Source of the DNA: Paenibacillus tyrphae
Lineage (GTDB): Bacteria > Bacillota > Bacilli > Paenibacillales > NBRC-103111
Direction of reading: 5' to 3'
Assembly (NCBI RefSeq): GCF_024158745.1
Contig: NZ_JAMZAW010000016.1
Span: 62,001 to 126,000, forward strand
Length of the DNA: 64,000 bases
Positions within the stretch are counted from its first letter, which is position 1. Each line of letters begins with the position of its first letter. This document shows positions 17,296 through 27,227 of this stretch, piece by piece. The notes below the pieces were generated by a model. That model saw only the letters and a program-made list of their open reading frames with translations, searched no databases and was not told the origin of the DNA. The translations under genes and the position numbers were made by a program.

Positions 17296-18175
17296 AAAAG
17301 CAAGCCGGTCTGCCCTTCACGCCCGTCTTGACGCGGAACAAGCCGCCGGCATGCGGCTGCTGCGCCAACTGTTCCTCGCTCAGCCCGGTCCGGGCCGTCG
17401 TAATGTACAGCTCGTCCCAGTCCGGACCGCCGAACGCGCAGGAGGTCGTCTGCGCAGCCGGGACGCGGACGAAGCCGAGCCTTTCGCCGGTCTGCGGATT
17501 CCAGCAGGACACCCGCCAGCCGCCCCACTGGGCAACCCATAGCATCCCTTCACGATCGACGGCCATGCCGTCGGGAACGCCCTCGCCTTCCGGAATCGTG
17601 ACGACCGTGCGCCGGTTCGAGATCGCTCCTGCTGCCGGCTCGTAGTCGTAGGCGACGACCTGCTTGGTAGGCGAATCGATGTAATACATCGTGCGCCCGT
17701 CGGGGCTCCAGCCAAGCCCGTTGGAGCAGACCACGCCATCGATCGCCTTCCGCAGCGACCCGTCAGTCTCCAGGCAGTACAGCGCGCCCGTCGGGCCGCT
17801 GCTCATGCGGTTCATCGTCCCCGCCCAGAACCGTCCGGCTTCGTCGCACTTGCCGTCGTTAAACCGGTTTTCCAGAAGCCCCGCCTCCGGGTCGGCAATC
17901 TTCGTCAGCCGCTCCGTCGCCGGATCGAGCAGATGGAAGCCATGCTCCAGCGCGAGCACCAGACCGTCGCCCTCCGCTCTCGGCACCGCAGCCCCGACCC
18001 GCTGGTCAAGCTGAATCGAACGGTCCGTTCCTTGGACCGGATCATAGTGATGAATCCGCATTCCCTCGATATCGACCCACAGCAGCCGTCCGCTGCGGTG
18101 ATCCCATACCGGCCCTTCGCCCAGCGCCGCCTTCCCGTCCAAAATCAATTCCGCCGTTAGCTGCCACGGTTCCAA
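17285..18175 (-). CDS. SMP-30/gluconolactonase (regucalcin-like) lactonase
   Basis: This predicted cytoplasmic lactonase hydrolyses sugar lactones using a divalent metal. It has 296 residues, usual for the family, folded as a six-bladed propeller. Visible blocks are LGEGPVWDHRSGRLLWVDI with the metal-ligand Glu, NDGKCDEAGRFWAGTMN, CSNGLGWSPDGRTMYYIDSP and PDGMAVDREGMLWVAQWGG. I chose the TTG at 18175 because AGGAGGG lies six bases before it; the frame extends 44 codons further without a start signal. It is the first gene of a two-gene operon with the kinase-like protein. Confidence 0.88.
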   Translation of the reverse strand: MEPWQLTAELILDGKAALGEGPVWDHRSGRLLWVDIEGMRIHHYDPVQGTDRSIQLDQRVGAAVPRAEGDGLVLALEHGFHLLDPATERLTKIADPEAGLLENRFNDGKCDEAGRFWAGTMNRMSSGPTGALYCLETDGSLRKAIDGVVCSNGLGWSPDGRTMYYIDSPTKQVVAYDYEPAAGAISNRRTVVTIPEGEGVPDGMAVDREGMLWVAQWGGWRVSCWNPQTGERLGFVRVPAAQTTSCAFGGPDWDELYITTARTGLSEEQLAQQPHAGGLFRVKTGVKGRPACFYGG

Positions 18176-18314
18176 TTGCAGCCCTCCTCTTCCTTGCGTG
18201 CCCTGAAGCACGTACCATATGGTTCCATTGTAGCACAAAGGAAAAGCCAAAAGCGATGCGGCCGCCAAGCTTGACAACGGCACCGCAGGTCTGGTTACGC
18301 CCTGCATCGAGCCG

Positions 18315-18365
18315 AAAAAAGACCCGTCGGCCCCACCTCTTAAAGAGGAGGGGTTAACGGGTCTT
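18315..18365 (-). terminator. Rho-independent terminator
   Basis: On the minus strand AAGACCCGT pairs with ACGGGTCTT, with an inner CCCCTCCTCTT/AAGAGGTGGGG stem, followed by six T. It ends the gene at 18383-18658. Confidence 0.85.
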
Positions 18366-18382
18366 GAGACTTGCTTCGGCCG

Positions 18383-18658
18383 TTATTCTTCTTCCATCGG
18401 CTGCAAGCTTTGCAGGTCCGATTGGTCTTCGGCAAGCTGCGCAGACGCTTGCTCTACGGCGGGCTTGTTCTCGTCATGCCCGGCTTGGGCGATCGAGCGC
18501 TCGGCTTTTTCCACGGCCGTTTCGGCCTGCTCGATCATTTGGGCGGTCGGATGGCTCTGCGCTTGGGTTACGGCGTTATGCGCCTTTTCCACCGAATTTT
18601 GCGCTTGCGAGACCGGATTTTGCGATTGCAGGCTGGTGTCGTATTCGTAACGGGTCAT
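18383..18658 (-). CDS. Small Gln/Ala/Glu-rich helical protein
   Basis: This 91-residue protein has no signal peptide or membrane segment. From residue 9 on it is almost wholly helix-forming, with heptad-like spacing in NPVSQAQNSVEKAHNAVTQA and a second similar stretch (EQAETAVEKAERSIAQAG), suggesting an internal duplication of about 30 residues. No family was recognised. GGAAAGGATGACC precedes the ATG. It is a single gene ended by a strong terminator. Confidence 0.7.
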   Translation of the reverse strand: MTRYEYDTSLQSQNPVSQAQNSVEKAHNAVTQAQSHPTAQMIEQAETAVEKAERSIAQAGHDENKPAVEQASAQLAEDQSDLQSLQPMEEE

Positions 18659-18737
18659 TCTTGGTCATCCTTTCCACATACGGGGTTGCTGTTAATGTGG
18701 GAAGAAACGGCCGTTTTTATTCTTTCAGGATTCCGGA

Positions 18738-19727
18738 TTATACCCGCAATTCCTCGTGGCGTATAGCCGATTTCTCGACCTGGATCGTCGCATGGTGGAT
18801 ATTGAACCGCTCCGCCATCAGCCCGATTGCCTGCTGCAGCACCTTTTGACTGTCCCGATCGTCCTCGATCTGGATGTGGCAGCTGAACGAATCGAGGCCC
18901 GACGTAATCGTCCAGATGTGAAGATCATGCACGTCCACCACGCCGTCGATGCTCTCCAGCGCCTGCTTCACTTCCTCTTGACTCACGCCGGCCGGCGTCC
19001 CTTCCATCAGCACGTGAACCGTATGGGAGATCACGCCCCAAGCTCCCTTAAGAATCAGCAGCGCTACGAGCACGCTGATGATCGGATCGGCCACGTACCA
19101 GCCGAAGGCCAGCATCACCAGCCCCGCGATAATGGCGCCGACGGAGCCGAGCGCATCCCCGAGCACGTGGAGATAAGCGCTGCGCAGGTTGACGTTGTTC
19201 TTCACGTCGCCCTTCCGCATTAGCGCCCACGCGCTGATCAGGTTGGCGAGCAGCCCTACGGAAGCAATCAGCATCATCGAGCCGCTGGCGACTTCCGGCG
19301 GGTTGAAGAAGCGGCCGTACGCTTCCCATATAATAAAACCGGCGATGAGAAACAGCGTAATGCCGTTGAACAGCGCCGCCAAAATCTCGAAGCGGTGAAA
19401 GCCGTACGTCTTGGCCGGGGAAGCCGGTCTCGCGGCGAAGCTGAGCGCGATCAAGCTGAGCAAGAGCGAGCTGGCATCGCTGAGCATATGCCCGGAATCC
19501 GAAAGCAGCGCCAGACTGTTCGTAATGAGTCCCCCGAAAAACTCCAGCAGCAAAATGCCCGCCGTGATGGACAAAGCGATGATCAGGCCCTTTTTGTTCC
19601 CTTCCCGGGCGTGGTCGTGATGGTGATGCCCGTGGCCGTGATGATGGTGACCGTGACCGTGGCTGTGATCGTGCTTATGAGCTGCTCCTCCGCTATGCGC
19701 ATGCGCGCTATGGTTATGACTGTGCAT
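18738..19727 (-). CDS. Cation diffusion facilitator (CzcD-like zinc exporter)
   Basis: This inner-membrane exporter uses the proton gradient to remove Zn2+ and related metals. It has 329 residues. A His-rich N-terminus (about residues 2-39, with HGHGHHHHGHGHHHH) precedes six membrane segments. The zinc-site motif HMLSDASSL occurs in segment II and HVLGDALGSVG in segment V, followed by a C-terminal cytoplasmic domain (VHDLHIWTI, FNIHHATIQVE). GGGAGGGACGACCT precedes the ATG at 19727. A palindromic ArsR/SmtB-type operator lies 55 bases upstream, so metal-induced derepression is likely. Confidence 0.93.
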   Translation of the reverse strand: MHSHNHSAHAHSGGAAHKHDHSHGHGHHHHGHGHHHHDHAREGNKKGLIIALSITAGILLLEFFGGLITNSLALLSDSGHMLSDASSLLLSLIALSFAARPASPAKTYGFHRFEILAALFNGITLFLIAGFIIWEAYGRFFNPPEVASGSMMLIASVGLLANLISAWALMRKGDVKNNVNLRSAYLHVLGDALGSVGAIIAGLVMLAFGWYVADPIISVLVALLILKGAWGVISHTVHVLMEGTPAGVSQEEVKQALESIDGVVDVHDLHIWTITSGLDSFSCHIQIEDDRDSQKVLQQAIGLMAERFNIHHATIQVEKSAIRHEELRV

Positions 19728-19781
19728 AGGTCGTCCCTCCCAAGATACGGACGATCCGCTGAGGCGTTCGACCGTATATTT

Positions 19782-19807
19782 AATATATGAATACATGTTC
19801 ATATATT
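19782..19807 (-). promoter_or_regulatory. CzrA/SmtB-type metal-repressor operator
   Basis: A near-perfect 12-2-12 inverted repeat has arms AATATATGAATA and TGTTCATATATT (11 of 12 positions match). This is the classic ArsR/SmtB form seen at CzrA targets. It lies in the promoter of the zinc exporter. No ArsR gene is in the window, so the repressor must be elsewhere. Confidence 0.75.
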
Positions 19808-19969
19808 ATTATGCATCATCGCATATCCCCTGTCAATGCTATCCATGAGATTTTTTACCCGCCGTCTTGCCCATGATGTCAGTATGACCATTTCCATGCC
19901 GGTTTAAGAGGAACGTTCGTTTTTGACAAAACCGTGAAGCCGGCTGCGTGGAAAATTCAAACTTTTAAA

Positions 19970-19983
19970 AGAAAGCGCTTGCC
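19970..19983 (+). promoter_or_regulatory. Candidate catabolite response element (cre)
   Basis: AGAAAGCGCTTGCC matches the CcpA consensus at about 12 of 14 positions, missing the first T and the last A. It overlaps the -35 element of the frl promoter, which would allow repression when preferred sugars are present. Confidence 0.5.
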
Positions 19984-20008
19984 ATTTTATGTACTGTTTA
20001 ATTATAAT
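19979..20008 (+). promoter_or_regulatory. Promoter of the frl operon
   Basis: TTGCCA (19979-19984) and TATAAT (20003-20008) are separated by 18 bases. The -10 element lies inside the repeated FrlR box. Confidence 0.6.
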
Positions 20009-20027
20009 ACAAAACATAACAAATAAA
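20002..20027 (+). promoter_or_regulatory. FrlR box 1 (repeated operator)
   Basis: This 26-base sequence, beginning TTATAATACAAAACATAAC, recurs exactly at 22297-22322. It covers the -10 element of the frl promoter. It contains the right half ATAACAA of the inverted repeat that is complete in box 2. Confidence 0.65.
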
Positions 20028-20053
20028 ACCGATGCAGGAGGCGAGCTGCTCAC

Positions 20054-22269
<2,216 letters not shown>

Positions 22270-22296
22270 TTGGGATTGATTTTTAATTCTATTTTG

Positions 22297-22322
22297 TTAT
22301 AATACAAAACATAACAAATAAA
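22297..22322 (+). promoter_or_regulatory. FrlR box 2 at an internal promoter before frlB
   Basis: The 26 bases are identical to the box at 20002-20027. Here the inverted repeat is complete: TTGTTAT and ATAACAA (22294-22317) flank a 10-base centre. A promoter with TTGATT (22276-22281) and TATAAT (22298-22303), spacer 16, overlaps it, so frlB-frlD-frlR can be transcribed separately under the same control. Confidence 0.65.
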
Positions 22323-22348
22323 TCAAAAAAGAGAGGCGTGTTGAACTC

Positions 22349-23371
22349 ATGCTGCATTTGGACAAAACAAAAGTCGATTTTCTCGTAACGTCGAGCATGA
22401 TCCCCGAGGTCGAAACCTTCATCCGGGAAGGCCAGCCGAAAGTTGCCGGCATCGCGCAAAAGCTGGCGCAGCAAAAGATCCGGCGCGTATACTTCGTCGG
22501 CTGCGGCAGCTCCAAGGCTGTCGGTGCGGCGGCCAAATATTTGATCGACAAATACAGCACGCTGGTCTCGAACGTGTATACCGGCTGGGAATTCGTCGAC
22601 CATACGCCCCGCGCACTGGATGCCTCCACGGCGGTCGTCGTCATCTCCCACTCCGGCACGACGGAGGAAGTCGTTCAATCGCTGCGGAAAGCCAACCAAG
22701 CCGGGGCCGTGACGATCAGCGTCGTGAACAAGAAGGAAGGCAATCCGCTTGGCGACGAAGCCCAATTCGTGATCGACTACAACGCCCATGCGATGTGGGA
22801 ATGCCATCTGCTAGCCCTGTACTTCTTGGCCCTGCAATGGATTCGGGAAGTCGAACCGTCCGAAGAGGTCGAGCGCATTCTTGCCGATATTCCGAAGCTG
22901 CCCGCCGTCCTGGTAGGCCATATCGATTCGTTCGAGGAAAAAGCGCTGAAGCTGGCGGAATCGGTCAGCAGTTGGAAAGGCTTCTATACGGTGGCGGCCG
23001 GTCCGCTCGTGTCCCTTGCTTATAAAGAAGGCGTCATTACGAATATGGAATTCATGTGGGGTCACGGCGCGGTGATCGAAAGCGGCGAGTTCCGCCACGG
23101 CCCGCTGGAAATCGTCGAGCCCGGCGTTCCGTTCGTCTTCCTGGTTGGCACCGACGCTTCCCGCCACATTACGGAGCGCGCCCTGCGCTTCGTGCAAAAA
23201 TACAAAGGCGAGCACATCGTGTTTGACTATCAGGAATTGTCCGGCGGCTTGCATCCGGATCTGGCCCCGATGGTCATGTTCGTGCCGCTGGAATGGTTCT
23301 CTTACTACTTCGCCGTCGCGAGAGACCACAACCCCGATGACCGCCGCTACTACGGCGTCGTCGAATACTAG
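22349..23371 (+). CDS. frlB: Fructoselysine 6-phosphate deglycase
   Basis: FrlB splits fructoselysine 6-phosphate to glucose 6-phosphate and lysine. The protein has 340 residues, the same as E. coli FrlB, with two SIS domains. Visible motifs are YFVGCGSSKAVGAAA, VVISHSGTTEEVVQS, the highly conserved IESGEFRHGPLEIVEPGVPF (about 230-249, including the catalytic Glu) and the C-terminal DHNPDDRRYYGVVEY. AGAGAGGCG precedes the ATG. It lies 79 bases after frlA behind its own promoter and FrlR box. Confidence 0.95.
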   Translation: MLHLDKTKVDFLVTSSMIPEVETFIREGQPKVAGIAQKLAQQKIRRVYFVGCGSSKAVGAAAKYLIDKYSTLVSNVYTGWEFVDHTPRALDASTAVVVISHSGTTEEVVQSLRKANQAGAVTISVVNKKEGNPLGDEAQFVIDYNAHAMWECHLLALYFLALQWIREVEPSEEVERILADIPKLPAVLVGHIDSFEEKALKLAESVSSWKGFYTVAAGPLVSLAYKEGVITNMEFMWGHGAVIESGEFRHGPLEIVEPGVPFVFLVGTDASRHITERALRFVQKYKGEHIVFDYQELSGGLHPDLAPMVMFVPLEWFSYYFAVARDHNPDDRRYYGVVEY

Positions 23372-23435
23372 AATGGCGCGATCCCCCTGTCTTCCGGACA
23401 GGGGGTTACGCTCCTGTAGGAGGCGAATGGGAAGA

Positions 23436-24218
23436 ATGAAAGCTGCTACCGTCGGAGACAACTGTATGGACGTCTATTTGTCAAGGCAGGAAAGCTACCC
23501 GGGCGGCAATCCGGTGAACGTAGCCGTCTACTTAAAGCGGCTCGGGGGCGATGCTTCGTATATCGGCTGGGTCGGCACCGATAGCTACGGCGAGCAAATG
23601 CGCCGGGCGATCCGCGACAAAGGGATCGACGTCAGCCATCTGCACCAAAAAGAAGGCCAAACCGCCGTAACCTACGTCGAGCTGATCGGCAGCGACCGCA
23701 AATTCGGCGACTATCACGAAGGGGTGATGGAGCACTTCGCGCTGACGGAAGCCGATCTGCGGTTTATCGAAGGGCATGCGCTGGTGCATGCCGGAATCTG
23801 GGGCCACGCGGAGCCGTATTTTCCGCGGTTCAAGGAGAAGGGCCTGATCACCTCCTTCGACTTCTCGGACCAGCTTCATCACGACTTGACCCGGCGGCTC
23901 CCGGCCTTCGTTGATTACGCTTTCTTCTCTTATACGCAGGACGACGCTTATATCCGCAGCTACCTGAAAGAAACGCATGCGCTCGGAGCCCGGGTCGCCG
24001 TCGCCACCTTGGGGGAAAACGGCTCGCTTGCCTACGACGGCGAGCGTTATTTCCGGCACGAGGCGGAAGCGGTCACCGTCGTGGACACGATGGGCGCGGG
24101 CGATTCGTTTATTGCCGGCTTCCTGCACGGGATCATGAACGGACTTCCGCTGACGCAGTGCCTGGAGCAAGGAACGCGGGCCGCGGCGCACACGATTACG
24201 TATTTCGGGGCCTGGTAG
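23436..24218 (+). CDS. frlD: Fructoselysine 6-kinase (PfkB family)
   Basis: FrlD phosphorylates fructoselysine with ATP to give the substrate of FrlB. The protein has 260 residues (E. coli 261). Motifs are TVGDNCMDVYLS at the N-terminus, PGGNPVNVAVYLKRLGG, HAGIWGHAEPYFP, FDFSDQ and the PfkB signature TMGAGDSFIAGFLHG with the catalytic Asp. The ATG at 23436 lies 12 bases after TAGGAGG; an ATG at 23427 is only three bases from it and is less likely. It starts 64 bases after frlB, with a short GC-rich hairpin between. Confidence 0.93.
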   Translation: MKAATVGDNCMDVYLSRQESYPGGNPVNVAVYLKRLGGDASYIGWVGTDSYGEQMRRAIRDKGIDVSHLHQKEGQTAVTYVELIGSDRKFGDYHEGVMEHFALTEADLRFIEGHALVHAGIWGHAEPYFPRFKEKGLITSFDFSDQLHHDLTRRLPAFVDYAFFSYTQDDAYIRSYLKETHALGARVAVATLGENGSLAYDGERYFRHEAEAVTVVDTMGAGDSFIAGFLHGIMNGLPLTQCLEQGTRAAAHTITYFGAW

Positions 24219-24287
24219 CTGGAATTCGCGGCAAAGTTGCATGTATAATGAGAAGAAACATTGGCGACATGGAGTCGATTTTACGCT

Positions 24288-25016
24288 ATGAACTTAAACC
24301 CATCGACAGCGCAGCCCTTATACATGCAAATCAGGCAAATGCTGAAGAACGATATTCAAGAAGGAAAATACAAGCCCGACGAGCAGATTCCGACGGAAGC
24401 GGAGCTGTGCGACATCTATCAGGTCAGCCGCATCACGATCCGCAAAGCGATCGAGGAACTGGTCAAGGATGGCACGCTCACCCGCATCCAGCGCAAGGGC
24501 ACCTTCGTCACCTCAAGCAAATTCCAGAACGAGCTGCTGTCGGTCAGCGGCTTCTCGGAATTCAGCCACCAATTGGGGATGATCCCCAATTCGCGCACGC
24601 TGCGCAGTGAAGTGATTCCGGCTACCGCGGATATGGCCGAGCGGCTGCAGATCGAGGAAGGAAGCCCGGTGCTTGAGCTCGAACGGCTGATGTATGTCAA
24701 CGAGCGGCCGCTGTTTTACGATCTGGCCCACTACCCACTGACGCGATTCCCCGATCTGGAGAAAAAAATCGCGCGCGACGAATCGACGTACAAGATTTTG
24801 AAGCAAGACTACGAAACGGAAATCGACAGCAACGATAAAATTATCAATGTGATCGGAGCGACGAAGGATCTGGCGAAAGCGCTGGAATGCGACGTCGGCG
24901 CCAACCTGTTCCGCATCGTCAAAATCGCCTACGATTCGCACGACCGGCCGGTTCATCTCTCCACGTTCATGTGCGAGACGAACAAGGTGAATCTGACCGT
25001 GCACCGCGCGAAATGA
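24288..25016 (+). CDS. frlR: GntR-family (HutC subfamily) repressor of the frl operon
   Basis: FrlR is expected to repress the operon and to respond to an Amadori compound. The protein has 242 residues (E. coli FrlR 243). The winged helix carries PLYMQIRQMLKNDIQEGKY, PTEAELCDIYQVSRITIRKA and the wing IQRKGTFV. The C-terminal UTRA ligand domain includes LELERLMYVNERPLFYD and LFRIVKIAYDSHDRPVHLS. The ATG at 24288 has GGAG 13 bases upstream. It is the last gene of the operon and probably binds the two 26-base boxes. Confidence 0.9.
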   Translation: MNLNPSTAQPLYMQIRQMLKNDIQEGKYKPDEQIPTEAELCDIYQVSRITIRKAIEELVKDGTLTRIQRKGTFVTSSKFQNELLSVSGFSEFSHQLGMIPNSRTLRSEVIPATADMAERLQIEEGSPVLELERLMYVNERPLFYDLAHYPLTRFPDLEKKIARDESTYKILKQDYETEIDSNDKIINVIGATKDLAKALECDVGANLFRIVKIAYDSHDRPVHLSTFMCETNKVNLTVHRAK

Positions 25017-25094
25017 GGCGAATCCCCCCCTCCTCAAAAATATTGGGCTACCCTTGCCGGCCAAGGTTCGGGTATGCTTCCATGCGAGTCTGGT

Positions 25095-25144
25095 AAAAAA
25101 AACAATCGAACCCCGGTGCTGTTCCGGGGTCGCTTGTTTTTTTT
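25095..25144. terminator. Bidirectional terminator after frlR
   Basis: AACCCCGG pairs with CCGGGGT around TGCTGTT, extended by AAACAA/TTGTTT, with A and T runs on both sides. Confidence 0.85.
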
Positions 25145-25296
25145 ACCTTTCTTCAATATTTGATTGAGCGTATAACCAAATCTCAAAAAAAACGGTCCAA
25201 TCAGCCAGATGAATGTTGCCTGAATGGGTGACGTGAGTTGAATCTGCATTTTTTATAATTATCCTCATTATGATGAATGGGATGGTGGAGGATAAA

Positions 25297-25449
25297 ATGG
25301 CAGATCCACAACTGGCTTATTTTGTGTTGGTTATGATTCTAGTAGCTTTAATTCAGCTTAGAGAAAGACGGGTACGGGGCTGGACATTGTGGATGATTCC
25401 TCTGTTTCTTACCGTGGCAACCATTCAGGATGTCGCGGTCCTATCATAG
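25297..25449 (+). pseudogene. Truncated membrane protein N-terminus
   Basis: This short frame of 50 residues starts at an ATG five bases after a good GGAGG. It encodes two membrane stretches (AYFVLVMILVALIQL and WTLWMIPLFLTVATI) separated by RERRVRGW and then stops. Two-segment starts of this kind open larger CcdC/DUF1453-like membrane proteins, so I read it as a truncated remnant, with moderate doubt. It overlaps the LuxR-type frame that follows, in another reading frame. Confidence 0.45.
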
Positions 25450-25660
25450 AGAAGACAAAGCTGACGTCCAGTTAACCGAACGGGAACGAGAGGTAGTGCA
25501 CCTGTTAATGGAAGGCTGCAGCAATAAAGAAATGGCAGGAAGAATGTACGTAAGCGAGACTACGATTAAGAACCACCTCTCCAGCATATTTGCTAAAATG
25601 GAGGTTCGGGATCGTACGCAAGCGGTGATTTTTGCCATTCAGAACGGTCTAGTCAACTAG
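25430..25660 (+). CDS. LuxR/GerE-type helix-turn-helix protein, stand-alone or truncated response regulator
   Basis: The 76 residues are almost only a LuxR-type DNA-binding domain: LTEREREVVHLLMEGCSNKE, MYVSETTIKNHLSSIF and RTQAVIFAIQNGLVN. Length equals that of the stand-alone sporulation regulator GerE (74), but the sequence looks like the C-terminus of a NarL-type response regulator. The ATG lies inside the preceding truncated frame and has no ribosome binding site, so translation would need coupling. A fused or deleted response regulator is equally possible. A terminator follows. Confidence 0.55.
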   Translation: MSRSYHREDKADVQLTEREREVVHLLMEGCSNKEMAGRMYVSETTIKNHLSSIFAKMEVRDRTQAVIFAIQNGLVN

Positions 25661-26263
25661 CGCGTTTTCCCATACTTTAAACAGCGGATAACCAAGCTGA
25701 ATGAACAAGAGAGTGTCCCTAACCATTTTTGGCTTTTGAGACACTCTTTTTTTATTTGCCACTTCGATATATGCGGATACTAACCAGGCAGTTTGTAATC
25801 AAGGTCGGATTCATACGAGCTAATCTCCCAGCCGTCTATACCTTTTATAAGTATAAGGAAATCCGTGTTGACATGCTGCGCGACCATCCTACTGTCATCG
25901 GAGCAACGGAATTGGCATAACAAGCTGAAATCCCGTTCTCAAACACGCCCCAACTTGTCACTTGTCGGAGGACTATGCCCGTTTTTTCATTCTCTTCACT
26001 GGCGAAAAGGGGGATTTTTTTCGATTGCCGTCAATTCCGTTAAATACGATTGAAACTCCTCGAGCTTAAATAGGAAAAGTCCGGCTTCCAAGACTTCAGT
26101 CTAGGACGGGAACTATACCTCGGAATAGTGCCTTTCGCTCCATTTTTTGATATCATGACAGTAACGAAATATTATGAAGTTGCCGGACAGAGGACTTCGA
26201 GGAGAATGCAAATGATTGGAACTAAGATACAAGCCCTTCTTTTCGTTGAGGGGGCAAACAGGC
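25661..26263. other. Intergenic region with a terminator, otherwise no supported gene
   Basis: This region of about 600 bases is lower in GC. It holds the terminator at 25710-25750. Short open frames occur (for example 25729-25920), but they begin inside the terminator and lack ribosome binding sites. The stretch before the DedA gene (26040-26200) shows no recognisable regulatory element. Confidence 0.4.
25710..25750 (+). terminator. Rho-independent terminator
   Basis: AGAGTGTC pairs with GACACTCT across a 22-base loop and is followed by seven T. It ends the LuxR-type gene. Confidence 0.8.
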
Positions 26264-26860
26264 TTGATTAATTCAGTTTTGGAATTTCTGCGCAGCTTCG
26301 GGGATATCGGGCTTTTCATTCACGCCATGATCGACGCTATTATTTTTCCAATTCCCGCGTTTTTTCTTCAAATTTCCTTGAGCGCTTTAAACCCCGGGAA
26401 CGCCTTATGGCTGGCTACGATCGGCTTTATAGGTTGTATGATCGGTACGCCAATCGGCTACGCCATCGGTAAAACTTCAGGCAATCTTATTCTTCGCAAA
26501 TTTATGAAACAAAAGCAGCTGGATTCCGTTACCGAAATGTTCCGTCGTCATGGAGAAGCAGCCATTATGATCGGTTCTTTCACTCCTATTCCTTTCAAGA
26601 TTTTTACCATTGTATCGGGTTGTATGAATTATCCCCTTTGGAAGCTGATCGGTTATGCTGCCATCGGGCGTGCGGCGAAATTTTATGTCGTCGGAATTTT
26701 GTTCTACATTTACGGCCATGCGGCAGAAGATATGGTCGGCGGAAGCACGCTCACCATCTCCATGCTGGCTGCCGGCGCAGTGATTGCATTATGCTGGCTG
26801 CTCGTGCGAAAAATTCAACGCCGGAAAAAAGAAAAACGCCAAACCGACATTTCACAATAA
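26264..26860 (+). CDS. DedA/VTT-domain membrane protein
   Basis: DedA proteins help recycle undecaprenyl phosphate and other lipids. This one has 198 residues if started at TTG 26264, which follows GAGGGGG by about nine bases; an alternative TTG at 26216 after AGGAG would add 16 residues. Four to five hydrophobic segments are visible. Family markers are FIHAMIDAIIFPIPAF, GCMIGTPIGYAIGK and SFTPIPFKIFTIVSGCMN. The Arg/Lys-rich tail (VRKIQRRKKEKR) is probably cytoplasmic. It is a single gene with its own terminator. Confidence 0.88.
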   Translation: MINSVLEFLRSFGDIGLFIHAMIDAIIFPIPAFFLQISLSALNPGNALWLATIGFIGCMIGTPIGYAIGKTSGNLILRKFMKQKQLDSVTEMFRRHGEAAIMIGSFTPIPFKIFTIVSGCMNYPLWKLIGYAAIGRAAKFYVVGILFYIYGHAAEDMVGGSTLTISMLAAGAVIALCWLLVRKIQRRKKEKRQTDISQ

Positions 26861-26866
26861 GCTGCG

Positions 26867-26902
26867 AGCCAGTCGTTCTTCTCTGAAGAATGCTGGCTTT
26901 TT
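26867..26902 (+). terminator. Rho-independent terminator of the DedA gene
   Basis: AGCCAG pairs with CTGGCT, with TTCTT/GAAGAA inside, followed by five T. Confidence 0.75.
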
Positions 26903-27227
26903 CATTTGAAATTATGCGGAGCAATTTTTTGTAGATGTATCGATTCCCCGATCCATTGCTTGTCGAACAGGTTGCGGCTTAACGCCGCAGGTTGTTTGAT
27001 CATGAGATGCTTTCTCCTTTTCGGTTTGGTCGAAGCCATCGTACGGCATGCGGACGATTCGTTGAAGGCGGACACGATTCATATTACGGATGCCGTAGCT
27101 GCGATGAGCGAGGGCGGCATGTTAAGTTTCTACAAAAAAATGCAAAAGCGCCCACAATCCTCTTGCCTGAATTTCCCTTTTTACAGTACACTCAACACAA
27201 AGTTACGCTGGAAATCCGGGGGTGCGC
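26903..27227. other. Leader region of the yesN operon
   Basis: No gene is supported here. A GC-richer segment at about 27020-27130 reads in one frame as VEAIVRHADDSLKADTIHI and could be a gene remnant, but no start, ribosome binding site or family is visible. The promoter of the yesN operon should lie near 27130-27200; I could not fix it. Confidence 0.35.

Noticed and set aside
25729-25920. 63-residue plus-strand frame
   Set aside because: It starts inside the terminator of the LuxR-type gene and has no ribosome binding site.
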